A stretch of DNA of 64,000 nucleotides from JBARDN01 sp963755705 (GCA_963755705.1 CAVWKW010000001.1:992001-1056000); one strand, 5' to 3'; numbered from the stretch's first letter, positions 8,943 to 18,144 are shown. Notes: a model not told the origin generated them from the sequence alone. Translations and numbers: made by a program.

Positions 8943-10466
8943 TCAGTGGATCAGGTCCCGATAGCGCGGCGGAACGAGTTGGCGTTCATCAGGCGCGGCC
9001 TGGTCGGTGGATTCCTTCAGCGGGGCGTTGACGTACGCGGTAGTTGCGGTCGGATGATTGGCATCGATCACGGTCTTGCCGCCTGCGCCGACGATCGCAC
9101 CGTTGGGCAGCCGGAACATCACGTAGCGCGCGTCGTGGATATCCAGCGCCGCGCCTTTCTCGCCCGGTTTCAGATAGCGTTGATAGTTTGCCGCCGGCGG
9201 AGTCTCGCCCAGATGGGTATTGCCCAGATTCGAACCCATGTCCCTGGCGGAAGCCTGCGCGCCGCCGGTCGGGGGAACATTTTGTTTGCCGGCGGTATCG
9301 CCTTTGGGGACGTTTCCGGGCCGGGTCGAATCGGGTTTGCTCGCGGCTCCGTTCTTGTCGGGATTTCCGCCGGTCTTGGGTGCATTGCCGGGATTTTTGT
9401 CGTCGGCGAGCTTCTTGTCGTCGGGTTTGGGGCTGTTCTTCGCGTCGCTTTCGACTTGCGCCTTGGCGTCGGCGAGTTCGTTTTGCAGATCGACCGACGA
9501 ATCCTTATTCTGCTTGCCGGTTTGGCCGGAGCCGCTGTTGCCTTGCTGATTTTTGCCCGCGCCTGACCCAGCCTGATTGGATTTATCCGAGCCGCCGGGA
9601 CCGTTGCCTTTTCCCTGGTTGCCGCCGCCTTGGCCGGAACCATTGCCGTGCCCCTTGGCGGCCTGATTTCCGCCGCCAGCGCCGGTGCCTTTGTTGACGC
9701 CGCCTGCGCCTTTCTTTTCCTGCTGGAGGTCGTGCATCGCGTCGTCGAGCTTCTTGATCTTCTGCTCGGGCGGGAGGCTCGGGTTTTCCAGTGCATCGGC
9801 TGCGGCTTTGGCCTCAGCGGCGATTGCGCGGTCGGTTGGATCGGTCGAAGTGGCTTCGATCTCGCGAGCGATCCCGCGCAGCCGCGCCGCTATCGCCTGC
9901 TCGCGCGTGGGCGGACGCACCAGTCCCATCGCCGCGAGAATCATCGCGACCGCGACCACTCCCGCCAGCATCGAAGAGCGCGCGAGCGGCCGGCCTAACG
10001 CGAGCGGAAATGCCTTGGTCGAGTCGAAGCGTTCGAGCAGTCCGATCGCGCGGCGCCATAAGAGCGGAAAGAGCGGGCTGCGCGCCGGCTTTGCCTCGTC
10101 GCCGAGCGCGGGATCGGCCAGTGCTGCGAAGGTAAGAATTTCCTGCCGCGCGCGCATCGCATTATCGACCTGCTGCGCGGCGGCAACGAAATCGAGTGCG
10201 CGGCGATACGCGCGCAGAGCCAGAATCGCGCCGGCGGCCAGCGCGCCCGCACCAATCACGAAAAAGGCGTCTCGCAGAATCGCGGCGCGCCCCGGCGCGA
10301 GGATATACCCCCATCGCATCCAGGTTGCTCGGCCTATCGGAAGAAGGCCAATTGCGAGCGCAAACGCGACCAGCGCCGGTGCGACCGCATACGCACCCGC
10401 GCGAATCGCCGCGACTTGGGCAATACGGTTGCGCGCGCGGCCGAGAATCTCTACCGGATTTGGCAC
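8943..10466 (-). CDS. DUF4175-like membrane protein with Gly/Asn/Gln/Lys-rich low-complexity region
   Basis: Starts at GTG and encodes 507 aa. Hydrophobic helices lie at about residues 25-45, 65-85 and 165-185. A charged helical segment follows, then about 150 residues very rich in Gly, Asn, Gln, Lys, Ser and Pro (roughly 250-405), then an ordered C-terminal stretch of about 100 residues containing YQRYLKPGEKGAALDIHD. Large membrane proteins with disordered middle regions are known at this position upstream of moxR; the similarity to DUF4175 is by layout only. It may be a client or membrane scaffold of the MoxR/DUF58 system. It starts 26 bases after the mltG stop. Confidence 0.7.
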   Translation of the reverse strand: MPNPVEILGRARNRIAQVAAIRAGAYAVAPALVAFALAIGLLPIGRATWMRWGYILAPGRAAILRDAFFVIGAGALAAGAILALRAYRRALDFVAAAQQVDNAMRARQEILTFAALADPALGDEAKPARSPLFPLLWRRAIGLLERFDSTKAFPLALGRPLARSSMLAGVVAVAMILAAMGLVRPPTREQAIAARLRGIAREIEATSTDPTDRAIAAEAKAAADALENPSLPPEQKIKKLDDAMHDLQQEKKGAGGVNKGTGAGGGNQAAKGHGNGSGQGGGNQGKGNGPGGSDKSNQAGSGAGKNQQGNSGSGQTGKQNKDSSVDLQNELADAKAQVESDAKNSPKPDDKKLADDKNPGNAPKTGGNPDKNGAASKPDSTRPGNVPKGDTAGKQNVPPTGGAQASARDMGSNLGNTHLGETPPAANYQRYLKPGEKGAALDIHDARYVMFRLPNGAIVGAGGKTVIDANHPTATTAYVNAPLKESTDQAAPDERQLVPPRYRDLIH

Positions 10467-10491
10467 GATCCCCTACTATAGCCTATCTGAC

Positions 10492-11553
10492 CTAATTTGC
10501 GCGATGTTCGCCGCCAGCCTGACGCGATTCAGGAGCGCGCTCAGCGGTGCGCTTGAGCGCCAGAATTGCGCGCTTGTGTTCGTCGAAGGTTTTGGAAAAC
10601 ACGTGCGTTCCGTCGTCGCGCGCCACGAAATAAAGATAGCCGGAAGGCGCAGGATACAGCGCGGCCTCGATTGAGCTAAGGCCAGGATTGGCAATCGGTC
10701 CCGGCGGAAGACCCGCGCGCTCGTACGTGTTGAACGCGCTGGGAGTTCGCACCGCGGCTGCGGCCGACCCGGCTCCATCGAGACTATACTCAGCAGTCGG
10801 ATCAGATTGAAGCGGCATTCCGATTCGCAAGCGGTTGTAGAATACGCCAGCGATAAGCCCGCGCTCGCCGGGAGCCTTGGCTTCCTTTTCGATAATCGAA
10901 GCCATCGTTACCACAGTCCTTGCGGTCAATCCGAGATCGAACATCCGCTCTTCGACCGCGGGCGTCAGCACCCGGTAGAAGCGAGTAAGCATCGCGACCA
11001 GAATCCCGTCGATCGTGATGCGCGGCGAGAATTTATAGGTTGCGGGAAACAGGTAGCCCTCGGCGCCCAGCGGCATCAATCCCAGCGCGCGGACGATCGT
11101 GCCGTGCAGGGCGGCGTCCTCGAATTCGGTCTGGCACGCCAGGCCCGCGGCCGACAGACGCTCGGCTATCTGATGGACAGTGAGTCCTTCGGGAATCACG
11201 ATTGTCACCACGACAAAATCGCCCGCGACCAGATGACGCATCACGTCGGGAATCCGCTCGCCGCCGCGAAACTCGTAGTCGCCCGGCTTAATCCGGCGCG
11301 AGTCGCCGGTCGCTTCACCATAAAGCAGCATCGCGATGCTGCTACGTACGACGCCCGCGTCAGAGAGGGCCTGCGCGACCGCACGAAACGACTGGCCCGG
11401 CGCGATCGTGACCATCCGCGGCGGAACGAAAACCTTCGTCGGGGCGAGCCAGTAGAAATTGACCGCGAGGACTCCCGCGCCGATCGCCGCGGCTGGAATT
11501 AGCAGTCCGAGCAGTTTCCCAATACGTGGCATCTGGCGCGATGCCTTTATCAT
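10492..11553 (-). CDS. mltG: endolytic murein transglycosylase MltG
   Basis: Cleaves nascent peptidoglycan glycan strands at the inner membrane and is thought to terminate chain growth. One N-terminal helix (about residues 11-33) anchors it. A LysM-like subdomain follows (VTIAPGQSFRAVAQAL), then the YceG catalytic domain. The family motif MASIIEKEA places the catalytic glutamate at about residue 222, followed by AGVFYNRLRIGMPLQSDPT and the closing FNTY and GLPPGPI motifs. At 353 aa the length is normal. ruvX lies 51 bases upstream on the same strand, a common pairing. Confidence 0.95.
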   Translation of the reverse strand: MIKASRQMPRIGKLLGLLIPAAAIGAGVLAVNFYWLAPTKVFVPPRMVTIAPGQSFRAVAQALSDAGVVRSSIAMLLYGEATGDSRRIKPGDYEFRGGERIPDVMRHLVAGDFVVVTIVIPEGLTVHQIAERLSAAGLACQTEFEDAALHGTIVRALGLMPLGAEGYLFPATYKFSPRITIDGILVAMLTRFYRVLTPAVEERMFDLGLTARTVVTMASIIEKEAKAPGERGLIAGVFYNRLRIGMPLQSDPTAEYSLDGAGSAAAAVRTPSAFNTYERAGLPPGPIANPGLSSIEAALYPAPSGYLYFVARDDGTHVFSKTFDEHKRAILALKRTAERAPESRQAGGEHRAN

Positions 11554-11604
11554 GGCCCGGGCAGGGCCGTCACGCTGCGGGAAAATTTTGCGGATTCGGG
11601 CACG

Positions 11605-12033
11605 CTAAGATTCTTCTATCGGCACCATCGGATTAGCTTCGATCCATCCCTCAAGGATGACGGTGGCCGCCACCGAATCGAGAGCCGCTTTGCGCCGCCT
11701 GCCGCCGGTAGACGACTTCATCCGCTCGCCCGCCTCGAAGCTCGAAAGCCGCTCGTCCTGGAAGTCAATCGGTAGCCCCAGATGCGCTCCCAGCCGGGCT
11801 GCGAACGCTCGCGCCGCACGGGCGATCGGACCCTCGCTCCCGTCCATGCTGAGCGGCAGGCCTACGACTATCCGGGTGACCTGGCGGTCAGCCAGGCGAT
11901 GCTTGATATCAGCGAGATCGAGCGCAATCGAGCGCCGCTCGACGGTGCCTAACGGATAGGCACCGGTCTGGCCGGGACCGCTGATCGCGAGTCCGATTCG
12001 CTTTTTTCCGAAATCAACAGCAACAATGGTCAT
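11605..12033 (-). CDS. ruvX: putative pre-16S rRNA nuclease / RuvX (YqgF family)
   Basis: RNase H-fold nuclease implicated in 16S rRNA 5'-end maturation and, in older naming, Holliday junction resolution. The 142-aa product has the N-terminal VAVDFGKKRIGLAIS motif with the first acidic residue at about 7, the VVGLPLSMDG motif in the middle, QDERLSSFEA (second acidic site) and a C-terminal DSVAATVILEGWIE with the last catalytic Asp. It heads the minus-strand block and is divergent from the M23 peptidase gene with only 53 bases between the starts, so that gap must hold promoters for both directions. Confidence 0.95.
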   Translation of the reverse strand: MTIVAVDFGKKRIGLAISGPGQTGAYPLGTVERRSIALDLADIKHRLADRQVTRIVVGLPLSMDGSEGPIARAARAFAARLGAHLGLPIDFQDERLSSFEAGERMKSSTGGRRRKAALDSVAATVILEGWIEANPMVPIEES

Positions 12034-12086
12034 CTTGTAATGTTCCGTATGTTACCAATCGGTCATCCTGACCGCTATCGCGCCGG

Positions 12087-13631
12087 ATGCTTGTGGCAAT
12101 AAATCACCCCAATGGGTTGCTTTCGCTGACCGAATTGCTTAACTTGCCCGCAATGCGTTCTCGGGGGAGAACTGTGGATGGAATTTCGCGTGCGCTGACC
12201 GCCTTGACGGTGGGAGTGCTCGTAACGATCGCCGCGCTACATCTTTTTTTCCGTGGCGACGCGGTGCAGCCCCCCTCCGGCCTCGAGGCTATAGTCGCCG
12301 GAACCGACTCGGGCGTCGACATGGTTGAGGCCGACAGCGCCATCCCGGCACCTACCGCGATCACGATTAGCACTACGCTTGAGCGCTCGGCCTCGGTGAC
12401 AGGATACCTTGAGGATGCGGGCGTGGACCGCGATGAAGCCCGCCGATGGTCCGGAATCTTCCAGCAGGCGGCCGGGACCCGGTATTTTTACCGGGAGCAC
12501 CCGCTTACTCTCTATAAGGACCCCGAAACTGGCGAACTGCGTGGGTTCAAATACGACATTGACCTCAAAACCTCGGTCACGGTGGCGAGCCTGGGCAATA
12601 TGGTCCTTAAGGCTCATGCCGCGCCGATCGAGTACTACCTCAAGCCCATCAGGATGGCTTTTGCGGTCAGAGACAACTTCAAACACGCTGCCGAAAAGCA
12701 TGGGGTTCCCAGCCCGATAGTCGAATCGCTGGAAGACGCCTTCGCGGAACGACACGATCTCGATAGGCTCCGTCCCGGCTCTGCGGTGAAGCTGATTTAT
12801 CAGGAAAAGGTCAGCCGCGACGGCACTTATCACCTGGTCAACGGGGTCGAAGCGGCGCAGATTCGCTTCGGCGGCCGCACGCTGGAGGCCTATGCGTTTC
12901 GCGACGAGCACGGCACGCAGCATCTTTACGACGAAAAAGGGCACGCCCTCGGCGCCCAGTTCCTGCGCTTTCCGCTTAATTTCAAATACATATCCTCAGG
13001 CTTCTCGTTCCATCGGTATCATCCGCTGCTGCACATCTACCGTCCGCACGTCGGGGTTGATCTGGCTGCCGACTACGGCACCCCCGTAAAGGCTGTCGCC
13101 GACGGACGGGTCGAGCAGGCCGGATGGGCCGGAGAGCTTGGCAACAGCGTCCGGATCGACCACGAGCGCGGAATGACCAGCATCTACGGCCACATGCAGC
13201 GCATCAGCCCCGATATACATCAGGGGTCGTACGTGCATATGGGCCAGGTTATAGGATTCGTGGGTTCGACCGGGCTTTCCACCGGGCCGCATCTGCACTT
13301 CGGACTCGAGAAGCAAGGCACTTACGTCAACCCTCTGACCGAGAAGCTCGGCGTCAATCATCAGGTATCGCCGCGGATGGTCGCGCTGTTCGACGATATG
13401 AAACAGCGCTACGAATCCGCTCTGTCGAAACTGCCCGACCTCGGCAACCGTTTCGTCAGTGCCGACGCGCGCAAGCCTGCCATCTCAGCGCTCGGTGACA
13501 TGTATCACGTCACGCTCGATCGCCCCGCGGGCAAGGCCTCGCGCGTGCGCGGCCGGCGTTATTCGAGCCGCTCTTCCCGACAGGGCAATGTGACGCCGGT
13601 CACGTCAACAGGTGCGGCAGGCGCGATGTAA
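12087..13631 (+). CDS. M23 family murein endopeptidase (MepM-like)
   Basis: Predicted periplasmic zinc peptidase that cuts peptide crosslinks in murein. One N-terminal helix lies at about residues 36-55. A substrate-domain region follows, then SSGFSFHR and the LytM/M23 core: HVGVDLA (Zn ligands about His321 and Asp325), GTPVKAVADG, and HLHF near residue 402, where His404 is the third ligand. All catalytic residues are present. A downstream ATG at 12153 would remove 22 residues and still keep the helix; neither start has a clear ribosome site. The C-terminal tail is Arg/Ser-rich and probably disordered. Confidence 0.92.
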   Translation: MLVAINHPNGLLSLTELLNLPAMRSRGRTVDGISRALTALTVGVLVTIAALHLFFRGDAVQPPSGLEAIVAGTDSGVDMVEADSAIPAPTAITISTTLERSASVTGYLEDAGVDRDEARRWSGIFQQAAGTRYFYREHPLTLYKDPETGELRGFKYDIDLKTSVTVASLGNMVLKAHAAPIEYYLKPIRMAFAVRDNFKHAAEKHGVPSPIVESLEDAFAERHDLDRLRPGSAVKLIYQEKVSRDGTYHLVNGVEAAQIRFGGRTLEAYAFRDEHGTQHLYDEKGHALGAQFLRFPLNFKYISSGFSFHRYHPLLHIYRPHVGVDLAADYGTPVKAVADGRVEQAGWAGELGNSVRIDHERGMTSIYGHMQRISPDIHQGSYVHMGQVIGFVGSTGLSTGPHLHFGLEKQGTYVNPLTEKLGVNHQVSPRMVALFDDMKQRYESALSKLPDLGNRFVSADARKPAISALGDMYHVTLDRPAGKASRVRGRRYSSRSSRQGNVTPVTSTGAAGAM

Positions 13632-13691
13632 TCCCGCGCGTCCCGCGATATCGAACTCAAACCAAATCCACTTTCCAAAGAGCAGTCCGCG

Positions 13692-14540
13692 ATGCGGCGC
13701 AGCCTCGACAGCGACTTCTTCAGCCTCGCGCCGCCGCGGATTTTCGCGCATCGAGGGGCCAGCGGCGAATTTCCCGAGAATACGATGGCTTCGTTCGAGG
13801 CGGCCGCGCGCCTTGGCGCCGAATATTTCGAGCTCGACGTGCATATGACCCGCGACGGCGAGGTAGTTATCTCGCACGACAGCGACCTTTCGCGGGTCAG
13901 CGGCCGTGAGGGCGCGATCGCGGAGCTGACGCTCGCGCAAGTGCAGGACGCCGACGCGGGCTACGCCTTCTCGCTCGACGGCGGAGCGACCTATCCATTT
14001 CGCGATCGCGGGATCAAAATCCCTGCTCTCGCCGAACTGCTCGGAGCGTTCCCGAAAGGCCGGTTCAATATCGAACCCAAGCAGACCGCGCCGAGCGTGA
14101 TTCCGGCGCTGCTCAAAGTCATCGATCGGGCCGGTGCGCGTCGCAGGGTGCTGGTCGCGGGCGAGCAGCAGCCGCCGATCGATGAGCTTCGCGCGCTCGC
14201 GCCGGGTGTGCCGACCAGTTTCCCATACGGCGAAGTAGCGGAGTTCCTGCAGGCGATGGCGGCGAAGCAGACCGGCTACGCCCCGCGCGCCGACGCGCTG
14301 CAGATTCCGCCCGAGTACCAGGGCTGGAAGCTCGCGACGCCCGAGATCCTCGCGTTCGCGCGCGGCCTCGGCGTCGAGGTTCATGTCTGGACCGTCAACG
14401 ATCCCGTCGAAATGAACACGCTGCTCGACGCCGGAGTAGCAGGAATCTTCACCGACTTCCCAGCCCGCGGCCTCGCAGTCGCGCACTCGCGAACGTCCGC
14501 TATGGTCGCTGCCGCGCAAGCGCGAGCGCCTCGGCGATAG
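13692..14540 (+). CDS. glycerophosphodiester phosphodiesterase
   Basis: Hydrolyses glycerophosphodiesters to glycerol-3-phosphate and an alcohol. The TIM-barrel GDPD signature is complete: FAHRGASGEFPENT (about residues 18-31), then FELDVHMTRDGEVVISHD with the metal-binding Glu and Asp, FNIEPK, and near the C-terminus VHVWTVND. There is no clear signal peptide, so a cytoplasmic location is likely. The 282-aa length is usual. It lies about 60 bases after the peptidase gene on the same strand and may share its transcript. Confidence 0.92.
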   Translation: MRRSLDSDFFSLAPPRIFAHRGASGEFPENTMASFEAAARLGAEYFELDVHMTRDGEVVISHDSDLSRVSGREGAIAELTLAQVQDADAGYAFSLDGGATYPFRDRGIKIPALAELLGAFPKGRFNIEPKQTAPSVIPALLKVIDRAGARRRVLVAGEQQPPIDELRALAPGVPTSFPYGEVAEFLQAMAAKQTGYAPRADALQIPPEYQGWKLATPEILAFARGLGVEVHVWTVNDPVEMNTLLDAGVAGIFTDFPARGLAVAHSRTSAMVAAAQARAPRR

Positions 14541-14769
14541 TCGCCAAGGGCAAGGCGAGTTTCAGAGGATTCATCGAGCAGCGTGGCCGCTCCGAAGCGC
14601 TCATGCCATTCTTCGCGAGCCGTTTGGCCGCGGCGATCAGCGCAGCGGTGGGTTTCGGCGGCTTCTCCAACAATTGAGGCACGCCTCTCGAATCACGGTT
14701 GGAAAGTACGATCCGCTCCGAGCGCTCAACTACTTCTACTCCGGGCCCAACCTGCAGGATGTTGTGCAT
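14500..14769 (-). CDS. possible small hypothetical protein, 89 aa
   Basis: Tentative. An 89-codon minus-strand frame overlaps the 3' end of the glycerophosphodiesterase gene by 41 bases. The predicted product has balanced composition with a helical stretch (PTAALIAAAKRLAKNG) and no membrane segment, unlike the Arg/Ser-rich shadow frames nearby. Only a weak GAAAG precedes the ATG. Function not recognised. It could equally be a chance frame in high-GC DNA. Confidence 0.3.
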   Translation of the reverse strand: MHNILQVGPGVEVVERSERIVLSNRDSRGVPQLLEKPPKPTAALIAAAKRLAKNGMSASERPRCSMNPLKLALPLATIAEALALARQRP

Positions 14770-15087
14770 GATGACTTTCGTCGCGCGTGCCGGGCGAAGG
14801 CTCTCGCGAAGTGACTAGCATATCAATAAAGAGAGCAAGATGATCAGTGGCGCGGGCGGCGTGCCACTGGTACGCCGCCCGCGCATATATTTCCTGTGCC
14901 ATCATCACTGGTTGCACTAATCGCTTCGCGGAGATCCTTCGCCCGCAGCTCAAGATGACAGAAGACACGGGTTGCGAAAAAATCGGGAGCCTGCCAAAGC
15001 GGAGTACTTTTCACTGTGGCGGGTGCGATGTTACGATCGGCGCGCCGCGAGGCTTTTGGAACTTTATCGCGCTGGAGATAGGCCGAT
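14770..15087. other. intergenic stretch without a supported gene
   Basis: About 320 bases upstream of the luciferase-like oxidoreductase gene. The segment around 14932-14962 (reading ATCCTTCGCCCGCAGC and then CAAGATGACAG) resembles the widespread intergenic repeat type built on ATCCTTCGC...CTCAGGATGAC, but only one copy was found here. Promoters for the plus-strand gene are expected in the last 100 bases; no convincing -35/-10 pair was recognised. Confidence 0.4.
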
Positions 15088-16107
15088 ATGAAACTCGATA
15101 CCGGACTCGCCGTCCGCAATCTCAAGGATGTTCCCGCTGCCGCCAAAGCTACTGAAGAAGCGGGGTTCGACGCGCTGTGGACTATCGAGGCTGGCAGCGA
15201 TCCGTTTCTGCCCGCCGCGATCGCGGCGGAACATACCAAGAAAATTAAAATCGGCACGGCGGTCGCGATCGCGTTTCCGCGCAGTCCGATGGTCACGGCC
15301 GGGACCGCGTGGGATCTTGCCGCGCTGTCCGACGGCCGCTTTATCCTGGGGCTTGGCACGCAGGTCAAGGGCCACAACGAGCGCCGCTACAGCGTCAAGT
15401 GGGAGCCGCCCGTGCCGCGGCTGCGCGAATATATCGGCTCGCTGCGCGCGATATTCAAATGCTGGGCGGAAGGCGGCGCGAAGCTCAGCTTCAGCGGCAA
15501 GTACTACAACTTCTCCCTGATGACGCCGTTTTTCACGCCCGCCAAACACGCGCATCCTGATATCCCGATCTGGATCGCCGGCGTCAACGAGCACATCCTG
15601 CGCCTCGCCGGCGAGACCTGCGACGGCCTGCACGCGCATCCGTTCAACTCGCCCAAGTACCTGCGCGAGTACGTGCTGCCCAATGTCGAGCGCGGTCTTG
15701 CCAAGGGCGGACGCGCGCGCAAGGATTTTACGATCGCGACCACGGCGTTCGTGATCGTCGGGCGCAACCGCGAGGAGATCGAGCGCGCCAAGGCCGGCGT
15801 GCGTCAGCAGATCGCATTTTACGCCTCGACCCGCACCTACAAGATCGTGCTGGATATGCACGGATGGGGCGACGTGTCGCCGCGCCTCAGCGAGAAGGCG
15901 GCCAAGGGTGATTGGCGCGGGATGGCGAGCGAGATCACCGACGAGATGCTCGAGACCTACGCGGTGACCGGCACCTTCGACGATATCGCCGAGAAAGTGA
16001 AAGAGCGTTACGACGGCCTGCTCGATCGGGTTGCGTTCTACATTCCGTACCAGGCGGGAATCGACGACGCTGAATGGAAAAAGCTCACGCGCAAATTCAA
16101 CGGGTGA
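15088..16107 (+). CDS. luciferase-like (TIGR03617-type) F420-dependent oxidoreductase
   Basis: A 339-aa TIM-barrel protein of the bacterial luciferase-like superfamily. Visible marks are EEAGFDALWTIEAGSDPF (about residues 23-40), IKIGTAVAIAFPRSP, the LSDGRFILGLGTQVKGHNERR loop typical of the family, and HPDIPIWIAGVN. The closest remembered subfamily is TIGR03617, annotated as probable F420-dependent. A GGAG lies about 10 bases before the ATG. The substrate is unknown. A cupredoxin gene follows immediately, suggesting co-transcription. Confidence 0.9.
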   Translation: MKLDTGLAVRNLKDVPAAAKATEEAGFDALWTIEAGSDPFLPAAIAAEHTKKIKIGTAVAIAFPRSPMVTAGTAWDLAALSDGRFILGLGTQVKGHNERRYSVKWEPPVPRLREYIGSLRAIFKCWAEGGAKLSFSGKYYNFSLMTPFFTPAKHAHPDIPIWIAGVNEHILRLAGETCDGLHAHPFNSPKYLREYVLPNVERGLAKGGRARKDFTIATTAFVIVGRNREEIERAKAGVRQQIAFYASTRTYKIVLDMHGWGDVSPRLSEKAAKGDWRGMASEITDEMLETYAVTGTFDDIAEKVKERYDGLLDRVAFYIPYQAGIDDAEWKKLTRKFNG

Positions 16108-16112
16108 CAAGA

Positions 16113-16541
16113 ATGAAATCGAGCTCGAAGTTCAGGTTCCTGGCAATTCTGACGCTCGTGACTGCGATCGCCGCCGGGGCGCCGCGCGCTCTCGCCGCGG
16201 ACAGCTCTACGGTGGCGCCGTTGGTGACTGACACGTCGCAGCCGGGGGTGCAGAAATTTACGATCGTCGCGGTGCAGATCGGCACGACGAAATTCTGGCT
16301 GCCGAGCACGATCATCGTGCATCAGGGCGAAAAGGTCGTGCTCACGCTGAAGAACGATATCCCCGGCTCCGAAGACCGGCATGGATTTTCGCTTCCCGCG
16401 TACAATATCACCGAGGTCATCAAGCGCGGCGAGCCCAAGACCATATCGTTCGTCGCCTCGCACGCTGGCACCTTCCCCTATCTTTGCCAGCTCCATGCCG
16501 CGCACGTAGGCGGGCAATTGATCGTCGAACCGAAGCTGTAG
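16113..16541 (+). CDS. secreted cupredoxin-domain protein
   Basis: Periplasmic copper-binding protein of the plastocyanin-like/cupredoxin_1 type. The ATG at 16113 gives a proper signal peptide (MKSSSKFRFLAILTLV, then AAGAPRALA before the cleavage site); an earlier ATG at 16074 lies inside the preceding gene and is less likely. The copper site is recognisable: a His in DRHGFSLP and the C-terminal GTFPYLCQLHAAHVGGQLIV, supplying Cys and His ligands. It starts 5 bases after the oxidoreductase stop. Likely roles are electron transfer or copper handling. Confidence 0.87.
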   Translation: MKSSSKFRFLAILTLVTAIAAGAPRALAADSSTVAPLVTDTSQPGVQKFTIVAVQIGTTKFWLPSTIIVHQGEKVVLTLKNDIPGSEDRHGFSLPAYNITEVIKRGEPKTISFVASHAGTFPYLCQLHAAHVGGQLIVEPKL

Positions 16542-16592
16542 GCGAATTTCCAATCGCGACACCCACGCCGAAAGGTTAGGCTCTGAGACCGG

Positions 16593-17405
16593 ATGCGAAC
16601 GCGGGTCCTCTATGCGCGAACGCCAAGGTGGCGAAGCTTGATCGAACGCGCCGACGAACTGATCGCGGGGCCGGGGTTTCGCGCGCTTAAAGCCGAAGGC
16701 CGCACCCTGGCCGGCGTGCTGGAGATTGCCGGCCACGCGCCGGTGTTTATCAAGCGCACGCGCGAGCGATCATGGGCAAAGGGTATTGCGGCGCGTGGCG
16801 CGGGCTCGCGCGCGGCGCGCGCAATCGCAGGGGCGGAGATTCTCGCCTCCGCCGCGATCGCGCATCCTGCGCCGCTGGCCGCGATGGACGAGGTGAGCGC
16901 CGGCGCGGTGCGCGCTTCGTACCTGATCTCCGAGGCGCTGCTCGAGGCCGACAGCTTGTCGCGGTTTGCGCTCGGTCCCGGCGAGGTCAAAGGACGCGAC
17001 GCGCGGCGTCGGCGGCGAATCCTCGCTGCGGTCGCGCGCGAGGTCAAGCGGATGCACGACGCGGGTATCTATACGCGCGATTTGCAGGAGACCAACGTGA
17101 TGGTTGCCGACGACGGAGCGGAGGGCTTCCGGGTATGGTTTATCGACCTGGAAGATTTCCGGCGCGAGCGCGGAAACGGTGGCGTTTCGCGCGAACGCCG
17201 CATCCGCAACCTGGTTCATCTGGATCGCAGTATCGGACGCTTTTTGTGCCGCGCCGCGCGTCTGGCGTTTCTTTATGATTATCTCGGCGCGCGGCCCGAG
17301 CGTGGCGAGGCGCGCCGGATGGTGCGCGATATCCTCGCGATGCGCTCGCGGATCGATAGTGGCAGGGCACGGCGCAAGCCGCATCCCGTGAGCGCGAGTC
17401 TGTAG
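16593..17405 (+). CDS. lipopolysaccharide-kinase-like (WaaP/InaA family) protein
   Basis: Kinase-fold protein of 270 aa, probably a lipid or sugar kinase of the outer envelope. The catalytic loop HDAGIYTRDLQETNVMV is at about residues 153-169, with the catalytic Asp and Asn, followed by the metal-binding WFIDLEDFR (about 178-186). The invariant ATP-binding Lys is probably in VFIKRTRERS (about residue 54). The pattern fits the Kdo/WaaP kinase family, whose members phosphorylate LPS core sugars; the true acceptor is unknown. It supports a Gram-negative envelope. Confidence 0.85.
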   Translation: MRTRVLYARTPRWRSLIERADELIAGPGFRALKAEGRTLAGVLEIAGHAPVFIKRTRERSWAKGIAARGAGSRAARAIAGAEILASAAIAHPAPLAAMDEVSAGAVRASYLISEALLEADSLSRFALGPGEVKGRDARRRRRILAAVAREVKRMHDAGIYTRDLQETNVMVADDGAEGFRVWFIDLEDFRRERGNGGVSRERRIRNLVHLDRSIGRFLCRAARLAFLYDYLGARPERGEARRMVRDILAMRSRIDSGRARRKPHPVSASL

Positions 17406-17418
17406 GCGGACTTGGGAA

Positions 17419-18144
17419 ATGGCAATCGCAATCCGTAGACGCGAATACGATCATCACACCGAACAGGTGCACGCCGCCGGTGGAACCTGGGTGCGCGACC
17501 TGATGCTCGGGCTCAACGACGGGCTGGTCGCGTCGTTCGCGGTGACCTCGGGGGTCGCGGGCGCGTTCTCGATCGCGGGAATCGTCGCGATGGCGGGGCT
17601 CGCGGAAATGCTGGGCGGCGCGGTCTCGATGGGCCTTGCGGCATTTATCTCTGCGCGATCGCAACTGGAATTCTACGAGAGCGAAATCGAGCGCGAACGC
17701 GAGGAAATCCGCAAATGGCCGGATCGCGAGCGCGAAGAGATCGGAGCCATCTATCGGGCCAAGGGGTTTTCGGGCGAGCTGCTGGAGAAAATCGTCGCGC
17801 ATATCACCGCCGACCCCGAACGGTGGTCGAACGTGATGATGCGCGAGGAGCTGGGTTTCGCGGTCGAATCATTCGACCCGCCGATGCGCTCGGCGTTGAC
17901 GGTGGGTCTGTCTTATCTGTTCGGCGCGTCAGTGCCGGTAATCCCGTATCTTTTCTTCGCGCCCGCTCATGGCGGCGTACTGGCTTCGGCGTGCGCGACG
18001 GTGCTGGTGCTATTCGGAGTCGGCGCGGCGAAGACGGTCATCACCAGCCGCTCGTGGTGGCGCAGCGGCCTCGAGAGCATGCTCACCGGAATAGCAGCCG
18101 CCGCGGTAACCTACGGCGCCGGCCGCCTGTTCGCCGCTCGCTGA
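17419..18144 (+). CDS. VIT1/CCC1-family metal transporter
   Basis: Integral membrane protein of 241 aa related to vacuolar iron transporters (Fe2+/Mn2+ export). The N-terminal motif RDLMLGLNDGLVASFAVTSGVAGA and the following GLAEMLGGAVSMGLAAFISARSQ are characteristic. A long charged loop (about residues 80-145, Glu-rich, the cytosolic metal-binding domain of this family) separates the first two helices from the last three. It starts 13 bases after the kinase gene. Confidence 0.93.
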   Translation: MAIAIRRREYDHHTEQVHAAGGTWVRDLMLGLNDGLVASFAVTSGVAGAFSIAGIVAMAGLAEMLGGAVSMGLAAFISARSQLEFYESEIEREREEIRKWPDREREEIGAIYRAKGFSGELLEKIVAHITADPERWSNVMMREELGFAVESFDPPMRSALTVGLSYLFGASVPVIPYLFFAPAHGGVLASACATVLVLFGVGAAKTVITSRSWWRSGLESMLTGIAAAAVTYGAGRLFAAR

